This document shows, piece by piece, positions 1 to 7,391 of a stretch of 13,416 nt of DNA; the stretch's first letter is position 1, and each line of letters begins with the position of its first letter. The stretch comes from Candidatus Woesearchaeota archaeon (lineage in GTDB: Archaea > Nanobdellota > Nanobdellia > Woesearchaeales > GW2011-AR9). A program made the position numbers and the translations under genes. Location of the stretch: contig JACPIL010000034.1 in assembly GCA_016188105.1 (NCBI GenBank), positions 600-14,015 of the forward strand. Reading direction: 5' to 3'. A model generated the notes under the pieces. It ran no database searches, was not told the DNA's origin, and was given only the letters and a program-made list of their open reading frames with translations.

Positions 1-2
1 TC

Positions 3-539
3 AAGTTGTGGCTGGCAAAAACCAGTTACGAACGTATCCAGGAAATAGAAAATCCGGAATTAGGGCAAAACAGAATCAAACAGTATTACGAACTCAAAGG
101 CTATCCTAAAGATTGGGTTGACAAACGCCTAAGAGGCATTGCCATCAGACAAGAACTAACTGATGAGTGGAAACTGCGGAATGTAACCCAAGAGAAAGAT
201 TTTGCGATTCTCACTAACGAAATTTCTAAAGCAACTTTCGACAAAACAGTTGAAGAGTATAAACAGCATAAAGGATTACAAAAACCAAACCAGAATCTGC
301 GAGACCATATGAACGACTTAGAGTTAATTTTTACGATGCTGGGTGAAAAAGCGACCACGGAAATTACTAAAACCAAAGATGCGCAAGGATTTGATGAATG
401 TAAAGTTTCTGCTAAAAAAGGCGGGAAAATAGCACAGAATGCCAGGAAGGAATTGGAGCAAGAAACCGGAAAGGCAGTTGTATCACAAGAAAATTATGTT
501 CATTTAAAGAATAAAAAGAGAATGCTTGAAGATACATGA
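3..539 (+). CDS. BRO-N/DinD-family protein, C-terminal part (5' truncated by window edge)
   Basis: The reading frame is open at the left edge, so this is the 3' part of a longer gene; the TTG at 6 is not a convincing start. The visible 178 residues resemble the C-terminal region of DinD/BRO-N proteins: a helical stretch (KTSYERIQEIENPEL, KGYPKDWVDKRLRGIAIRQ), then a block like E. coli DinD (DFAILTNEISKATF, KGLQKPNQNLRDHMNDLELIFTMLGE), and a tail with a glycine-rich motif followed by NARKELE, matching the DinD segment before its C-terminus. The BRO-N DNA-binding domain would lie upstream, outside the window. In E. coli DinD is a damage-induced protein; BRO-N proteins are also phage or viral regulators. 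The gene is on the same strand as the downstream hef, 31 bp away, but hef has its own TATA box. Family assignment is from remembered sequence patterns; the exact role is unknown. Confidence 0.72.
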   Translation, partial: KLWLAKTSYERIQEIENPELGQNRIKQYYELKGYPKDWVDKRLRGIAIRQELTDEWKLRNVTQEKDFAILTNEISKATFDKTVEEYKQHKGLQKPNQNLRDHMNDLELIFTMLGEKATTEITKTKDAQGFDECKVSAKKGGKIAQNARKELEQETGKAVVSQENYVHLKNKKRMLEDT

Positions 540-542
540 TTT

Positions 543-550
543 TTTAAAAT
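543..550 (+). promoter_or_regulatory. TATA-box-like promoter of hef
   Basis: TTTAAAAT is centred about 24-25 bp before the ATG at 571, the spacing expected for a leaderless archaeal transcript. No Shine-Dalgarno sequence lies before the ATG (only ATCTAAAA). Confidence 0.45.
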
Positions 551-570
551 AAACTAATTCCTATCTAAAA

Positions 571-2787
571 ATGCTCCGCAACTTCACTCCCAGACTTTAC
601 CAGCAGACCATTCTAGGTACAGCAGCCAGACACAATACCTTAGTGGTCCTCCCTACCGGTTTAGGAAAAACTGCTATTGCCTTCCTTCTCACTGCTCAAA
701 GATTACACAATTATCCTAACTCCAAAATTCTTATGTTAGCTCCTACCAAACCTTTATGCGAGCAGCATCTAGAAAGCTTCCGTGAGCATTTGGAAATCGC
801 TCCAGAAAAAGTTGTTCTGTTCACCGGCAGCGTCCAACCAGAAAAGCGAGCTCAATTGTGGAAAGAAGCACAGATCATCATCTCTACACCACAAGGTTTG
901 GAAAATGATATCATCAACAGCCGTATCAACCTCAAAGAAGTCTCGTTATTAATTTTCGATGAAGCCCATCACGCTACCGGAGAGTATGCCTACGTCTGGA
1001 TTGCTAACCAATATGATAAAACTTCTTCTACCGCCAGGATATTAGCTCTTACCGCTTCTCCAGGTAGCGATATGGAAACTGTCAAAGAAGTCACTACTAA
1101 TCTCAGGATAGAAAAAGTAGAAGTGCGTACTGAAAAGGATGCTGATGTCAAACCCTATGTGCAAAAGACTCACAAGAACTGGCTGGAGGTAGAATTTCCC
1201 CAGGAATTAAAAAAGATTCAACTGCTGCTCAAAGACTGCCGCAGATCAAAACTGATCGAGGCACAGCATTTAGGATATTGCAGCGATCTGGAAATGTCTA
1301 ACGGTGGCCTGTTAGCCCTGCAGCTGGAATTACATAAGAAGATTTCCACTGGTTTCAAAGACTTTGAATTGCTCCGTTCTTTATCGGTCATCGCCGAAGC
1401 CATGAAAGTTGATCACGCCATTGAATTGTTAGAAACCCAAGGAATCAAGCCCTTGCATTCTTATTTCAAAAAAATGCAGCAGGATGCGCTCACTTCCAAG
1501 GTAAAAGCAGTGCAGAATCTTATGCAGGATGAGCTATTCAAGTCCTCCTTATATTTTACCGAAGAGTTGGTAAAACAGAATTTTGGACATCCTAAATTAT
1601 TGAAGCTTAGAGAGATAGTTCAGGAGACCATTGACAAAGACCAAAAGGCAAAAATAATCATCTTTACTCAATTCCGCGACTCTGCAGAAGAAATAGTAAA
1701 ACAGATCAGCGAATTAAATATAAAAAATCATGTCTTCGTCGGCCAGGCTAAGAAGAATGGTTTAGGATTCTCTCAGAAGCAGCAGAAAGAAATTTTGGAA
1801 AAGTTCAGTGTTGGGGAATTTAATGTCCTCATCGCCACGTCAGTAGCTGAAGAAGGGTTGGATATACCTAAAGTAGACAAAGTGATTTTCTATGAGCCGA
1901 TTCCCAGTGCGATCAGATCCATCCAACGTCGTGGAAGGACCGGCAGATTAGAAGAAGGAGAAGTCACCATCCTCATGACCAAAGGGACCAGAGATGAGAT
2001 CTACCGCTGGAGCGCTCATCATAAGGAAAAAAGGATGTATCGCAATCTTGATCAATTAAAGAAAGAATTCTCTTTGCACCAGACCGAACCTATCCCTATA
2101 GCTGGAAACAATACCTTACAAAAATTCATTTCACCAGAACAAGTTGTTTCTGTTCTCGCCGACCATCGGGAAAAAAATAACCGAATAGTAAAAGAACTGA
2201 TTGACGCAGGAGTTTCAGTAAAAACAGCACAACTAACCACTGCTGATTACGTTGTTTCAGGAAAAGTTGGTGTAGAATTAAAAAAAGTGCCAGATTTCGT
2301 TGCATCGATCATCGACGGCAGGATTCTTGATCAAGTCCGCGATCTAAAAAATTCCTTTCAAAAGGCAGTCTTGATCATCGAAGGAGAAGAAGACATCTAT
2401 TCAGTTAGAAATGTCCATGCCAATGCTATTCGTGGCATGCTTGCTTCTATTGTCTTAGACTTTCACGTTCCGGTATTGTACACCAAGAATCCGCAAGATA
2501 CTGCTGCCTTGTTAGCAGTGATGGCCAAACGTGAGCAAGGCAAAGAGATTGATTTCGCGCTTCATTCATTGAAACCAAAGTCAGTACGAGAACAGCAGGA
2601 GTTTATTGTCGCTGCTTTTCCTAATATTGGAACGCAAACTGCTAAAACTTTATTAGAACACTTTGGCAGCATTAAGAATTTAGTGAATGCAACCGAGGCG
2701 CAATTGACGGAATTGAAAGGCATCGGAGATAAGACTGCTCAGCAGTTAGTGAAGATGTTTGAAGAGGAATATATAAGGAAAGAGTAA
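571..2787 (+). CDS. hef: Hef-type helicase-nuclease (SF2 helicase + ERCC4 nuclease + HhH)
   Basis: This is the archaeal relative of FANCM/XPF, which remodels and cuts branched DNA at stalled replication forks. It has 738 residues, full length for Hef. The helicase core shows Walker A LPTGLGKT (27-34), DEAH (130-133), TAS (161-163), IIIFTQFRDS (362-371), IATSVAEEGLD (421-431) and QRRGRTGR (452-459). An insertion of about 110 residues lies between the two RecA folds, as in Hef. The ERCC4 nuclease follows (about 525-650), and a helix-hairpin-helix pair ends the protein (NIGTQTAK at 685-692, KGIGDKTAQ at 716-724). The nuclease motif usually reads GDY...ERKxxxD. Here it is ADY (558-560) and VELKKVPD (568-575): the central Arg is Leu570 and the Gly of GDY is Ala, while Asp559, Glu569, Lys571 and Asp575 remain. 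Fold and family are certain; nuclease activity is less so. Confidence 0.95.
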   Translation: MLRNFTPRLYQQTILGTAARHNTLVVLPTGLGKTAIAFLLTAQRLHNYPNSKILMLAPTKPLCEQHLESFREHLEIAPEKVVLFTGSVQPEKRAQLWKEAQIIISTPQGLENDIINSRINLKEVSLLIFDEAHHATGEYAYVWIANQYDKTSSTARILALTASPGSDMETVKEVTTNLRIEKVEVRTEKDADVKPYVQKTHKNWLEVEFPQELKKIQLLLKDCRRSKLIEAQHLGYCSDLEMSNGGLLALQLELHKKISTGFKDFELLRSLSVIAEAMKVDHAIELLETQGIKPLHSYFKKMQQDALTSKVKAVQNLMQDELFKSSLYFTEELVKQNFGHPKLLKLREIVQETIDKDQKAKIIIFTQFRDSAEEIVKQISELNIKNHVFVGQAKKNGLGFSQKQQKEILEKFSVGEFNVLIATSVAEEGLDIPKVDKVIFYEPIPSAIRSIQRRGRTGRLEEGEVTILMTKGTRDEIYRWSAHHKEKRMYRNLDQLKKEFSLHQTEPIPIAGNNTLQKFISPEQVVSVLADHREKNNRIVKELIDAGVSVKTAQLTTADYVVSGKVGVELKKVPDFVASIIDGRILDQVRDLKNSFQKAVLIIEGEEDIYSVRNVHANAIRGMLASIVLDFHVPVLYTKNPQDTAALLAVMAKREQGKEIDFALHSLKPKSVREQQEFIVAAFPNIGTQTAKTLLEHFGSIKNLVNATEAQLTELKGIGDKTAQQLVKMFEEEYIRKE

Positions 2788-2811
2788 TATATATTTTCAA
2801 AAACAATCTTC

Positions 2812-2819
2812 TTTAAATA
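2812..2819 (+). promoter_or_regulatory. TATA box of the deaminase gene
   Basis: TTTAAATA is centred 28 bp upstream of the ATG at 2844, just past the hef stop. The spacing predicts a transcript starting at or 1-3 nt before the start codon. Confidence 0.5.
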
Positions 2820-2843
2820 TTTTATACCTGTTAAAAATGAAGG

Positions 2844-3710
2844 ATGACCGACATAACTTTAGATAGATTTGTTTCACTTCTTCCTTACATTGTTTCAAAA
2901 GATACTAGTCCAGCATGGAAGGAAGAGAATCCCTATGCGGGGCAATGTGCTGTAGTATCCACCTTGGCCCAAGTTCATTTAGGGGGCGAAATGCGCCGCG
3001 CTTCTCTTGCCGGCACTCCTTTTGCAGATATGGGCTCACATTGGTGGAATGTACTTGCTGATGGAACTGAGAGAGATTTCACCGAAGCACAATTTGAAGG
3101 AAACAAACCACAATTTACTGAATCCGCGGTGAGGACTATAAAAGACGTGTATAAGAATGAGGACACCAAAAACCGTTTTAAAGAACTTTCTTTCAATTTA
3201 GCAAAAGCTCTCGATCCAGAAAACTCTCTCTTCAGTGATTCCATTTATCGAGCAGGCTTTGATGCTGCTATGGATTCTCCATGCCAAAAAATGAAGTTTG
3301 GCGCAGTTGCTGTTTACGATGGACAGATGGTTGCTACTGCTTATAATGGCCATAATCCAGTCCTGAAGGATTTATGTGAACCTAAATGTATTCGTTTTGA
3401 TATTCCTTCACGAACAGAATCAATGATTGGAGGCTGTGATCATGCTGAAGAGCTGCTTATGGATAAAGTACGTGACTTAGGAATTTCTTTAAAGGAAACA
3501 GATATTTATGTGGTTGGCCTCAGCGAGAAGAATCTCCCTTGGGTGCGTGAAGAAGCAGAACATACTTGTATTCGTTGTAGCCATCAAATGCATCGCGCCG
3601 GGGTTAATTCAATCGTCGTTCCGGTGAAAGATCAAGGTTGGGTGAATATTTCTCCACAGGCAGCATTAGAATCAGCAAAACTGTATGCGTTACAAGTTAA
3701 AAAAGTATGA
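2844..3710 (+). CDS. YunG-like domain fused to a zinc-dependent cytidine/dCMP-type deaminase
   Basis: 288 residues with two parts. Residues about 22-90 (WKEENPYAGQCAVVSTLAQ, GSHWWNVLADGTERDFTEAQF) match the pattern of YunG-family proteins, with invariant-looking Cys35, His66 and Asp78. Residues about 130-262 look like a cytidine/deoxycytidylate deaminase: KFGAVAVYDG (151-160), a CDHAEE zinc/catalytic motif (His200, Glu202) and HTCIRC (Cys242, Cys245) as the other zinc ligands. Cys178 and Cys182 form an extra CxxxC insert before the active site. The substrate is unknown; possibilities include a free (deoxy)cytidine nucleotide or a modified base. Start: ATG at 2844 lies 28 bp from a TATA box, and no other start fits better. 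The stop codon abuts the stop of the convergent gene at 3711. Deaminase assignment is strong; the YunG assignment is moderate and by recollection. Confidence 0.82.
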   Translation: MTDITLDRFVSLLPYIVSKDTSPAWKEENPYAGQCAVVSTLAQVHLGGEMRRASLAGTPFADMGSHWWNVLADGTERDFTEAQFEGNKPQFTESAVRTIKDVYKNEDTKNRFKELSFNLAKALDPENSLFSDSIYRAGFDAAMDSPCQKMKFGAVAVYDGQMVATAYNGHNPVLKDLCEPKCIRFDIPSRTESMIGGCDHAEELLMDKVRDLGISLKETDIYVVGLSEKNLPWVREEAEHTCIRCSHQMHRAGVNSIVVPVKDQGWVNISPQAALESAKLYALQVKKV

Positions 3711-4241
3711 TCACTTCTTACAAGGTCCCCATTGATGGATATTATGCTCCCCGTGACAATGCTCATGGCTCTTCCAGAATTGTGGACAGCCGGCGTCAGT
3801 TCTCTTTGTTCCTAAGAAATCTTCTTCACATGGCAAGCGAAAATCAGCAGGAATTTTCTCAGGTAAGATACTATACAACTCTTCGTCATCTTTTTTGGTT
3901 CTTTCACGATTGATTATTCCTTTATGCCTTATAATGGCATTCTTTACTTTAGTCAGTTCACTTCTCAACTGTTCTTGACTCATGCTGTTAAGATCCTGAT
4001 CCCATTTTGTTTTGTCAAGGATTGCATCTGCCGCAATTTTATCAATTTGATCAGCATTCCTGTGCTTAAAGAAAAGCCGGCATTGTTTCATTCCATCTTC
4101 ATACGTCGGCAACCTCGGTGGTTGCCTAATTTCCGGCAATACGTTCCAAACCTTGTAATCATCTACCCAGCAACGGTCATCTCCTACTTGATCGCGGTGG
4201 TATCTGATAACGCTGCGTAATTCTTTGATTTTATTAATCAT
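3711..4241 (-). CDS. Conserved hypothetical protein, Cys/His-rich C-terminus
   Basis: 176 residues, not recognised as a named family. The N-terminus (KELRSVIRYHRDQVGDDRCWVDDYKVWNVLPE) has the look of a short conserved protein whose key residues are YHRD, RCWxDDYxVW and LP. The middle is charged and helical. The C-terminal 45 residues carry CEEDF, CPQFW, HEHCHGEH and GPC, a set of Cys and His that could bind a metal (inference). Its ATG overlaps the stop of the upstream GTPase by four bases (ATGA at 4238-4241), so the two genes are almost certainly co-transcribed and translationally coupled. A functional link to the GTPase is possible but not shown. The plus-strand frames over this region are shadows. 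Confidence 0.75.
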   Translation of the reverse strand: MINKIKELRSVIRYHRDQVGDDRCWVDDYKVWNVLPEIRQPPRLPTYEDGMKQCRLFFKHRNADQIDKIAADAILDKTKWDQDLNSMSQEQLRSELTKVKNAIIRHKGIINRERTKKDDEELYSILPEKIPADFRLPCEEDFLGTKRTDAGCPQFWKSHEHCHGEHNIHQWGPCKK

Positions 4242-4966
4242 TTAATCTTTCCTTCCTGCCACCGCTTCAGAAATAATCGTGCCGCGCCATCTAAATCTGG
4301 CTGATTCCCTTTTCTGATCTTCTTGAAAATAACTGCGATCCTTTCCAGAATATCTTCAGCATCATCTTCCTCAATTCGGAAATGCTTCTTAATCCGTTCT
4401 TTTTCTTCTTCAATAATCTTTAAAGCGACATATTCTGGATCTCTAATTTTCCCTGAACTCATGGCATTTATTTTACCGTACTTAGCGATATCTTTCTCTT
4501 CTTTTGGAAATACTCCAGGTGTATCAATCAGCATTATTTTGCTGTCCACTCTAACCTTCTGCAACCCTTTGGTAAAGCCGCTCTCTGAAGAAGTCCTTGC
4601 TGATCCTCGTCCGGATAAAGCATTGATCAATGAAGATTTTCCTACATTGGGATATCCTAAAACTCCGATGGTAACCCTTTCACCGCGAGATAATTCCAGA
4701 ATTTTCTTCTTAAGGATGGTAGTTCCTAATTTTTCCCGACTGGATATGAAGACAGAAGGATGTAACCCCTTAGTTTTGTCTTTCAATTCTCCTACATCAA
4801 CCAGGTCACATTTATTAAAAACGTACAGAAGCCTTTTACCTGATTTTTCTACTTTATATTCAATTTCTTTGTTTCTGGTCTCTTCAATAAATCTCGCATC
4901 TAATACCTCGATGATGATTTCTGCTTCCCTAAGTACTTCATTGACATGTTTCCAGAATGATGGCAT
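4238..4966 (-). CDS. Circularly permuted GTPase, YlqF/YawG-like (MMR_HSR1)
   Basis: The G motifs come in permuted order: G4 NKCD (51-54), G5 SSR (75-77), G1/P-loop GYPNVGKS (104-111), a Thr in FTKG (131-134) as likely G2, and G3 DTPG (148-151). This order defines the YlqF/YawG/Nug family, whose members mostly act in ribosome subunit assembly; a ribosomal role is inferred from family. The start is taken at the ATG at 4966 (MPSFWKHVNEVLREAEI), 242 residues. The frame stays open to 5119, but the extra 51 residues are Cys/Phe-rich, have no family look and overlap the divergent gene at 5019. The 4966 ATG also sits 25-26 bp from a TATA box, predicting a leaderless mRNA. The C-terminal helical tail (180-242) is RNA-binding-like in charge. 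The next gene overlaps the stop by ATGA. Confidence 0.9.
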   Translation of the reverse strand: MPSFWKHVNEVLREAEIIIEVLDARFIEETRNKEIEYKVEKSGKRLLYVFNKCDLVDVGELKDKTKGLHPSVFISSREKLGTTILKKKILELSRGERVTIGVLGYPNVGKSSLINALSGRGSARTSSESGFTKGLQKVRVDSKIMLIDTPGVFPKEEKDIAKYGKINAMSSGKIRDPEYVALKIIEEEKERIKKHFRIEEDDAEDILERIAVIFKKIRKGNQPDLDGAARLFLKRWQEGKIK

Positions 4967-4987
4967 ATACCAATACCAGTATGCAAA

Positions 4988-4995
4988 TTTATAAA
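4988..4995. promoter_or_regulatory. Shared palindromic TATA box for two divergent leaderless genes
   Basis: TTTATAAA is a perfect palindrome. Its centre is 25-26 bp from the minus-strand ATG of the GTPase (4966) and 27-28 bp from the plus-strand ATG of the 53-residue gene (5019). Either orientation puts the transcription start at the start codon. Confidence 0.6.
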
Positions 4996-5018
4996 TATTC
5001 CTTACAAATAAGCTGAAT

Positions 5019-5180
5019 ATGGTTTCTGAAGAACAAGACCTAATTCGAAGAAAACAGATCCAGCTCATGGACGAATGCGTGCAGGATGCGAAATATATCG
5101 CTATCAAGCATGGCATCAATCAAGAAGATGTGGTTGCTACCTTGGCAGCTGCGTTGTTTAGGGAAAGAATTAAAGAATAA
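5019..5180 (+). CDS. Small helical protein of 53 residues, function unknown
   Basis: A short gene running from ATG at 5019 to TAA at 5180. The protein is predicted all-helical and charged: two amphipathic helices, RRKQIQLMDECVQDAKYIAI and EDVVATLAAALFRERIKE, joined by the turn HGINQ. No family is recognised, but such a helix-turn-helix-sized protein could be a small DNA- or protein-binding factor (inference). Reasons to believe it: the frame has coding-like residues with no rare stretch, the ATG lies 27-28 bp from the TTTATAAA box shared with the divergent GTPase, and the stop (5178-5180) directly abuts the stop of the convergent membrane-protein gene (5181-5183), leaving no spare sequence. 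Confidence 0.72.
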   Translation: MVSEEQDLIRRKQIQLMDECVQDAKYIAIKHGINQEDVVATLAAALFRERIKE

Positions 5181-5618
5181 TTATCCCTTCAAATGCTTCT
5201 TCAAGAACACTTCAAATTTATCTACTTCTTGTTTAGAATTAAAGAACAATAAATGCTTCTTACCTTTTCTAGTCATAACATAGCCGCCTAAGAAGGTCTT
5301 ATCCAATTTGTGATGGGCAACATCTTTCAATGGAGTTTTTTCTTTCTTAACCTTATCGAATTTTCTATGCGAGATCTCAAGATGTTTCTTGGTCAGCTTG
5401 TAATGTTCTTCAGCCTTCCGCCATTTTCTGATTCCATATGATAAACCAGCATACAAGGCTAAATACACAATAGTAAAACCAATTGCTGTCAGGATGCCAT
5501 CAAACTGATACAAGGCAACAACATAAATCAACACTGCTAAGGCGATTACAAATAAGGCTTCAATACGAAGAAAGAGAAATTCTTTTTTTGGGAATTTCCA
5601 GGAAAGTGATGCTGCCAT
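5181..5618 (-). CDS. Membrane protein, two TM helices and a cytoplasmic PH-like tail
   Basis: 145 residues with an ATG start at 5618 (MAASLSWKFP). Two hydrophobic helices, about residues 19-38 (ALFVIALAVLIYVVALYQ) and 43-62 (LTAIGFTIVYLALYAGLSYG), are separated by a short loop. The rest is basic and soluble, with alternating short strands (HLEISHRKFDKVKKEKTPL, KTFLGGYVMTRKGKKHLLFF) and a last helix, resembling a small PH/DUF304-like membrane-anchored domain (inference by pattern). An in-frame GTG at 5627 overlaps the upstream gene by 8 bases and would add MNN; the ATG one base after the TAA of the upstream gene is the more likely start. It forms a two-gene operon with the 71-residue protein. 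No function can be named. Confidence 0.75.
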   Translation of the reverse strand: MAASLSWKFPKKEFLFLRIEALFVIALAVLIYVVALYQFDGILTAIGFTIVYLALYAGLSYGIRKWRKAEEHYKLTKKHLEISHRKFDKVKKEKTPLKDVAHHKLDKTFLGGYVMTRKGKKHLLFFNSKQEVDKFEVFLKKHLKG

Positions 5619-5619
5619 A

Positions 5620-5835
5620 TTATTCACTTGTGGGAGCTTTAGTCATACTTACCATAGAAGCGATAAACATAGCGATGAAAACGATCATGAAGGTAGTTTT
5701 GTAAGTGACGTCATCAATAAGATAAGCAGTAATAAGAAAACCGATAATAGACATGACCATGAAACTTCCTTTCAAAGGGACAGCATGCCATTTCGGCCTA
5801 ACCGCTTTAGAACGGCGTGCTTTCTTCTTAGCCAT
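5620..5835 (-). CDS. Small membrane protein (71 residues, two TM helices)
   Basis: 71 residues: a strongly basic N-terminus (AKKKARRSKAVRPKWHAVPLKG, cytoplasmic by the positive-inside rule), then helices at about 25-42 (FMVMSIIGFLITAYLID) and 47-64 (KTTFMIVFIAMFIASMVSM). No family is recognised. The start is supported by a clear Shine-Dalgarno AGAGGT (5843-5850 region), seven bases before the ATG at 5835, with a TATA box (5874-5881) that would give a short leader containing it. It is the first gene of an operon with the larger membrane protein, whose start is one base past the stop. The pair may act together at the membrane (inference). Confidence 0.75.
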   Translation of the reverse strand: MAKKKARRSKAVRPKWHAVPLKGSFMVMSIIGFLITAYLIDDVTYKTTFMIVFIAMFIASMVSMTKAPTSE

Positions 5836-5873
5836 ATCTTTTCAACCTCTTTATTAGAAAGAATATTTTGTGG

Positions 5874-5881
5874 TATTTAAA
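5874..5881 (-). promoter_or_regulatory. TATA box of the membrane-protein operon
   Basis: On the minus strand this reads TTTAAATA. It places transcription start near 5852, giving a leader of about 17 nt that carries AGAGGT before the ATG at 5835. This is one of the few leadered, SD-bearing transcripts in the window. Confidence 0.4.
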
Positions 5882-5892
5882 GTTTTGGGAAG

Positions 5893-6243
5893 CTATCTAC
5901 GCCGTGGAGGTTGAAGATCGTCGGTAAATCCGTTGTCAGCGTCAAGGCGAGATTCGCTTTGCTCTATTACTGGTCTAAGCATGTCTGCAAGACTTTCGTG
6001 TTCACTTACAACATACACACCTCTAGTTTTAGAATCTAGTTGAGTTATTACTGTCTCATATCCTTTTTCTGCAAGCTTTCCAAGGTAAAAATGAGCCCGT
6101 TCAGCACCAACAGCGCAGGGATCAAAAGGCTCAGCGGCCGGATGTTGAAAATGATATTCTCTCGGATCAGTAACGCGAAGTAACTGCCAAGGTTTATCTG
6201 TTCCTTGTTCCCTAAATGAAATATAGACTTTCTCTTCTGGCAT
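5893..6243 (-). CDS. Hypothetical protein (116 residues)
   Basis: Not recognised. The sequence begins MPEEKVYISFREQGTDKPWQ and has a mixed alpha/beta look: strands YISF, WQLLRVT, TVITQLD, GVYVVSE and helices around RAHFYLGKLAEKG and LADMLRPVIEQ. The tail is short, acidic, then PPRRR. There is no membrane segment. Upstream lies only the trpS stop, 31 bp away. A TTAATAAA on the minus strand (about 6266-6273) is centred 26 bp before the ATG, so leaderless transcription independent of trpS is likely. The TATA-like element overlaps the trpS stop region. Confidence 0.62.
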   Translation of the reverse strand: MPEEKVYISFREQGTDKPWQLLRVTDPREYHFQHPAAEPFDPCAVGAERAHFYLGKLAEKGYETVITQLDSKTRGVYVVSEHESLADMLRPVIEQSESRLDADNGFTDDLQPPRRR

Positions 6244-6274
6244 ATAATAATCTTAGAATTGCTTCTTTATTAAT

Positions 6275-7387
6275 TTATTTCTGCTTGAAAATATACTTCT
6301 CCACTTCTTTCCTTGCTTTTTCCCGCTTCTTCTGATGTTCTGCCAGAAATTCATTCACTTTCTCAATAAGTATAGCTTTCAATTCTCCGGAAAGTAACTT
6401 CCCAGACTTATAGTCATCATGAATCTTTTTCAGCTTCTTGTCATCAAATTCAAAATAGCGCAGCCATTGGTAAGCGATGTCAATCTCCGGATTGCCGCCT
6501 TTCTTGCGATGTTCTTCTACGGTGGCTTGCCCGCCGGAAAAAGCATATTTGTTGATTTTCTTCTTGACTGTAGCGGCATCATCAGTAGTAAGAATAGCTT
6601 TATCTGCATCGCTGCTGCTCATCTTTCCTTCCATACCAACTAAAGGTGGCATGAAAACAGAATGCAATACTGCCGGTTTGTGGTGTCCTAACTTTTCTAC
6701 TACATCTCTACTGATCCTAAAGTGCGGGTCCTGATCCACGGCAAGGGGAACCAAGCAAGGTCTCTTTTCACCGCGCAATACATTGGGCAAAAAAACTGGA
6801 ACTGTCTGCATTGAGGTGTAAAAAATACTCCCGATATTATTAGAATCTGTAAAGCCGAACGCGGCTTTAATGGTGGAAAAAGTAATCTTCTTTGCTACCT
6901 TAATTGCTTCTGGATACATGATCCCTGCATGTTTTGTATCAATCAAGAAGTGCGTCTTTCTTGGGTCAAAACCAAGCGCAATGACATCTAACATATTCTC
7001 GTGCGTCCATTTCTGTATTTCCTCGTAGCTTAAATCTTTGAACAGAAACTTCTCATCATCAGTAAACTGGAACCATACTTCTGTATCAAAAGTATCTTGT
7101 AACCACTTGGTAAATCGCCAGATGCCTAAATGCCCTAAATGGATCGGCCCGGAAGGTCCACAGCCGGTGTAGAGAAAAAACTTGTTTCCTTTTTCATATT
7201 CGTCTAAGCACCATTTCAGGTCGCGGTGGGCGAAGAAGATCCCTCTCTTCAAATAGGGATGAAGTTCTCCACCTAACTTTTCAATTCGTTTCAGATCAGC
7301 AGGAGTTAGCTTAGTGATACCAAATTCTTGTACCAAACGATCATAATCTACTTTTCCTTCCACTTGGTAAGGATTGACTTTAGCCAT
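6275..7387 (-). CDS. trpS: Tryptophanyl-tRNA synthetase, archaeal/eukaryotic type
   Basis: Class Ic aminoacyl-tRNA synthetase that charges tRNA-Trp in the cytoplasm. The Rossmann-fold signatures are clear: GPSGPIHLGHLG with the HLGH (HIGH-like) box at residues 83-86 and GKMSSSD with KMSSS at 255-259. The motifs VWFQFTDDEKF, AAFGFTDSNNIG and CLVPLAVDQDPHFR are typical of the archaeal/eukaryotic subfamily, not the shorter bacterial one. Length is 370 residues, normal for archaea. The ATG at 7387 is supported by a TATA box centred 26-27 bp upstream that lies inside the 3' end of the preceding gene (stop at 7392), so it has its own leaderless promoter despite a gap of only four bases. Confidence 0.96.
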   Translation of the reverse strand: MAKVNPYQVEGKVDYDRLVQEFGITKLTPADLKRIEKLGGELHPYLKRGIFFAHRDLKWCLDEYEKGNKFFLYTGCGPSGPIHLGHLGIWRFTKWLQDTFDTEVWFQFTDDEKFLFKDLSYEEIQKWTHENMLDVIALGFDPRKTHFLIDTKHAGIMYPEAIKVAKKITFSTIKAAFGFTDSNNIGSIFYTSMQTVPVFLPNVLRGEKRPCLVPLAVDQDPHFRISRDVVEKLGHHKPAVLHSVFMPPLVGMEGKMSSSDADKAILTTDDAATVKKKINKYAFSGGQATVEEHRKKGGNPEIDIAYQWLRYFEFDDKKLKKIHDDYKSGKLLSGELKAILIEKVNEFLAEHQKKREKARKEVEKYIFKQK

Positions 7388-7391
7388 GACT

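Noticed and set aside
3707..3913. Plus-strand frame over the Cys/His-rich gene
   Set aside because: It starts four bases before the deaminase stop and is composed of the shadow of the minus-strand gene, whose start is fixed by the ATGA overlap.
3924..4220. 98-residue plus-strand frame
   Set aside because: Lies fully inside the 3711-4241 minus gene, with Phe/Leu/Ile-rich shadow composition and no TATA or SD.
4323..4994. 223-residue plus-strand frame
   Set aside because: Antisense of the GTPase, whose G motifs are unmistakable; the Ser/Ile-rich translation is the usual shadow of a Lys/Glu/Asp-rich gene.
4967..5119. N-terminal extension of the GTPase to 5119
   Set aside because: 51 Cys/Phe-rich residues overlapping the divergent 53-residue gene; the ATG at 4966 fits the family start and the promoter spacing.
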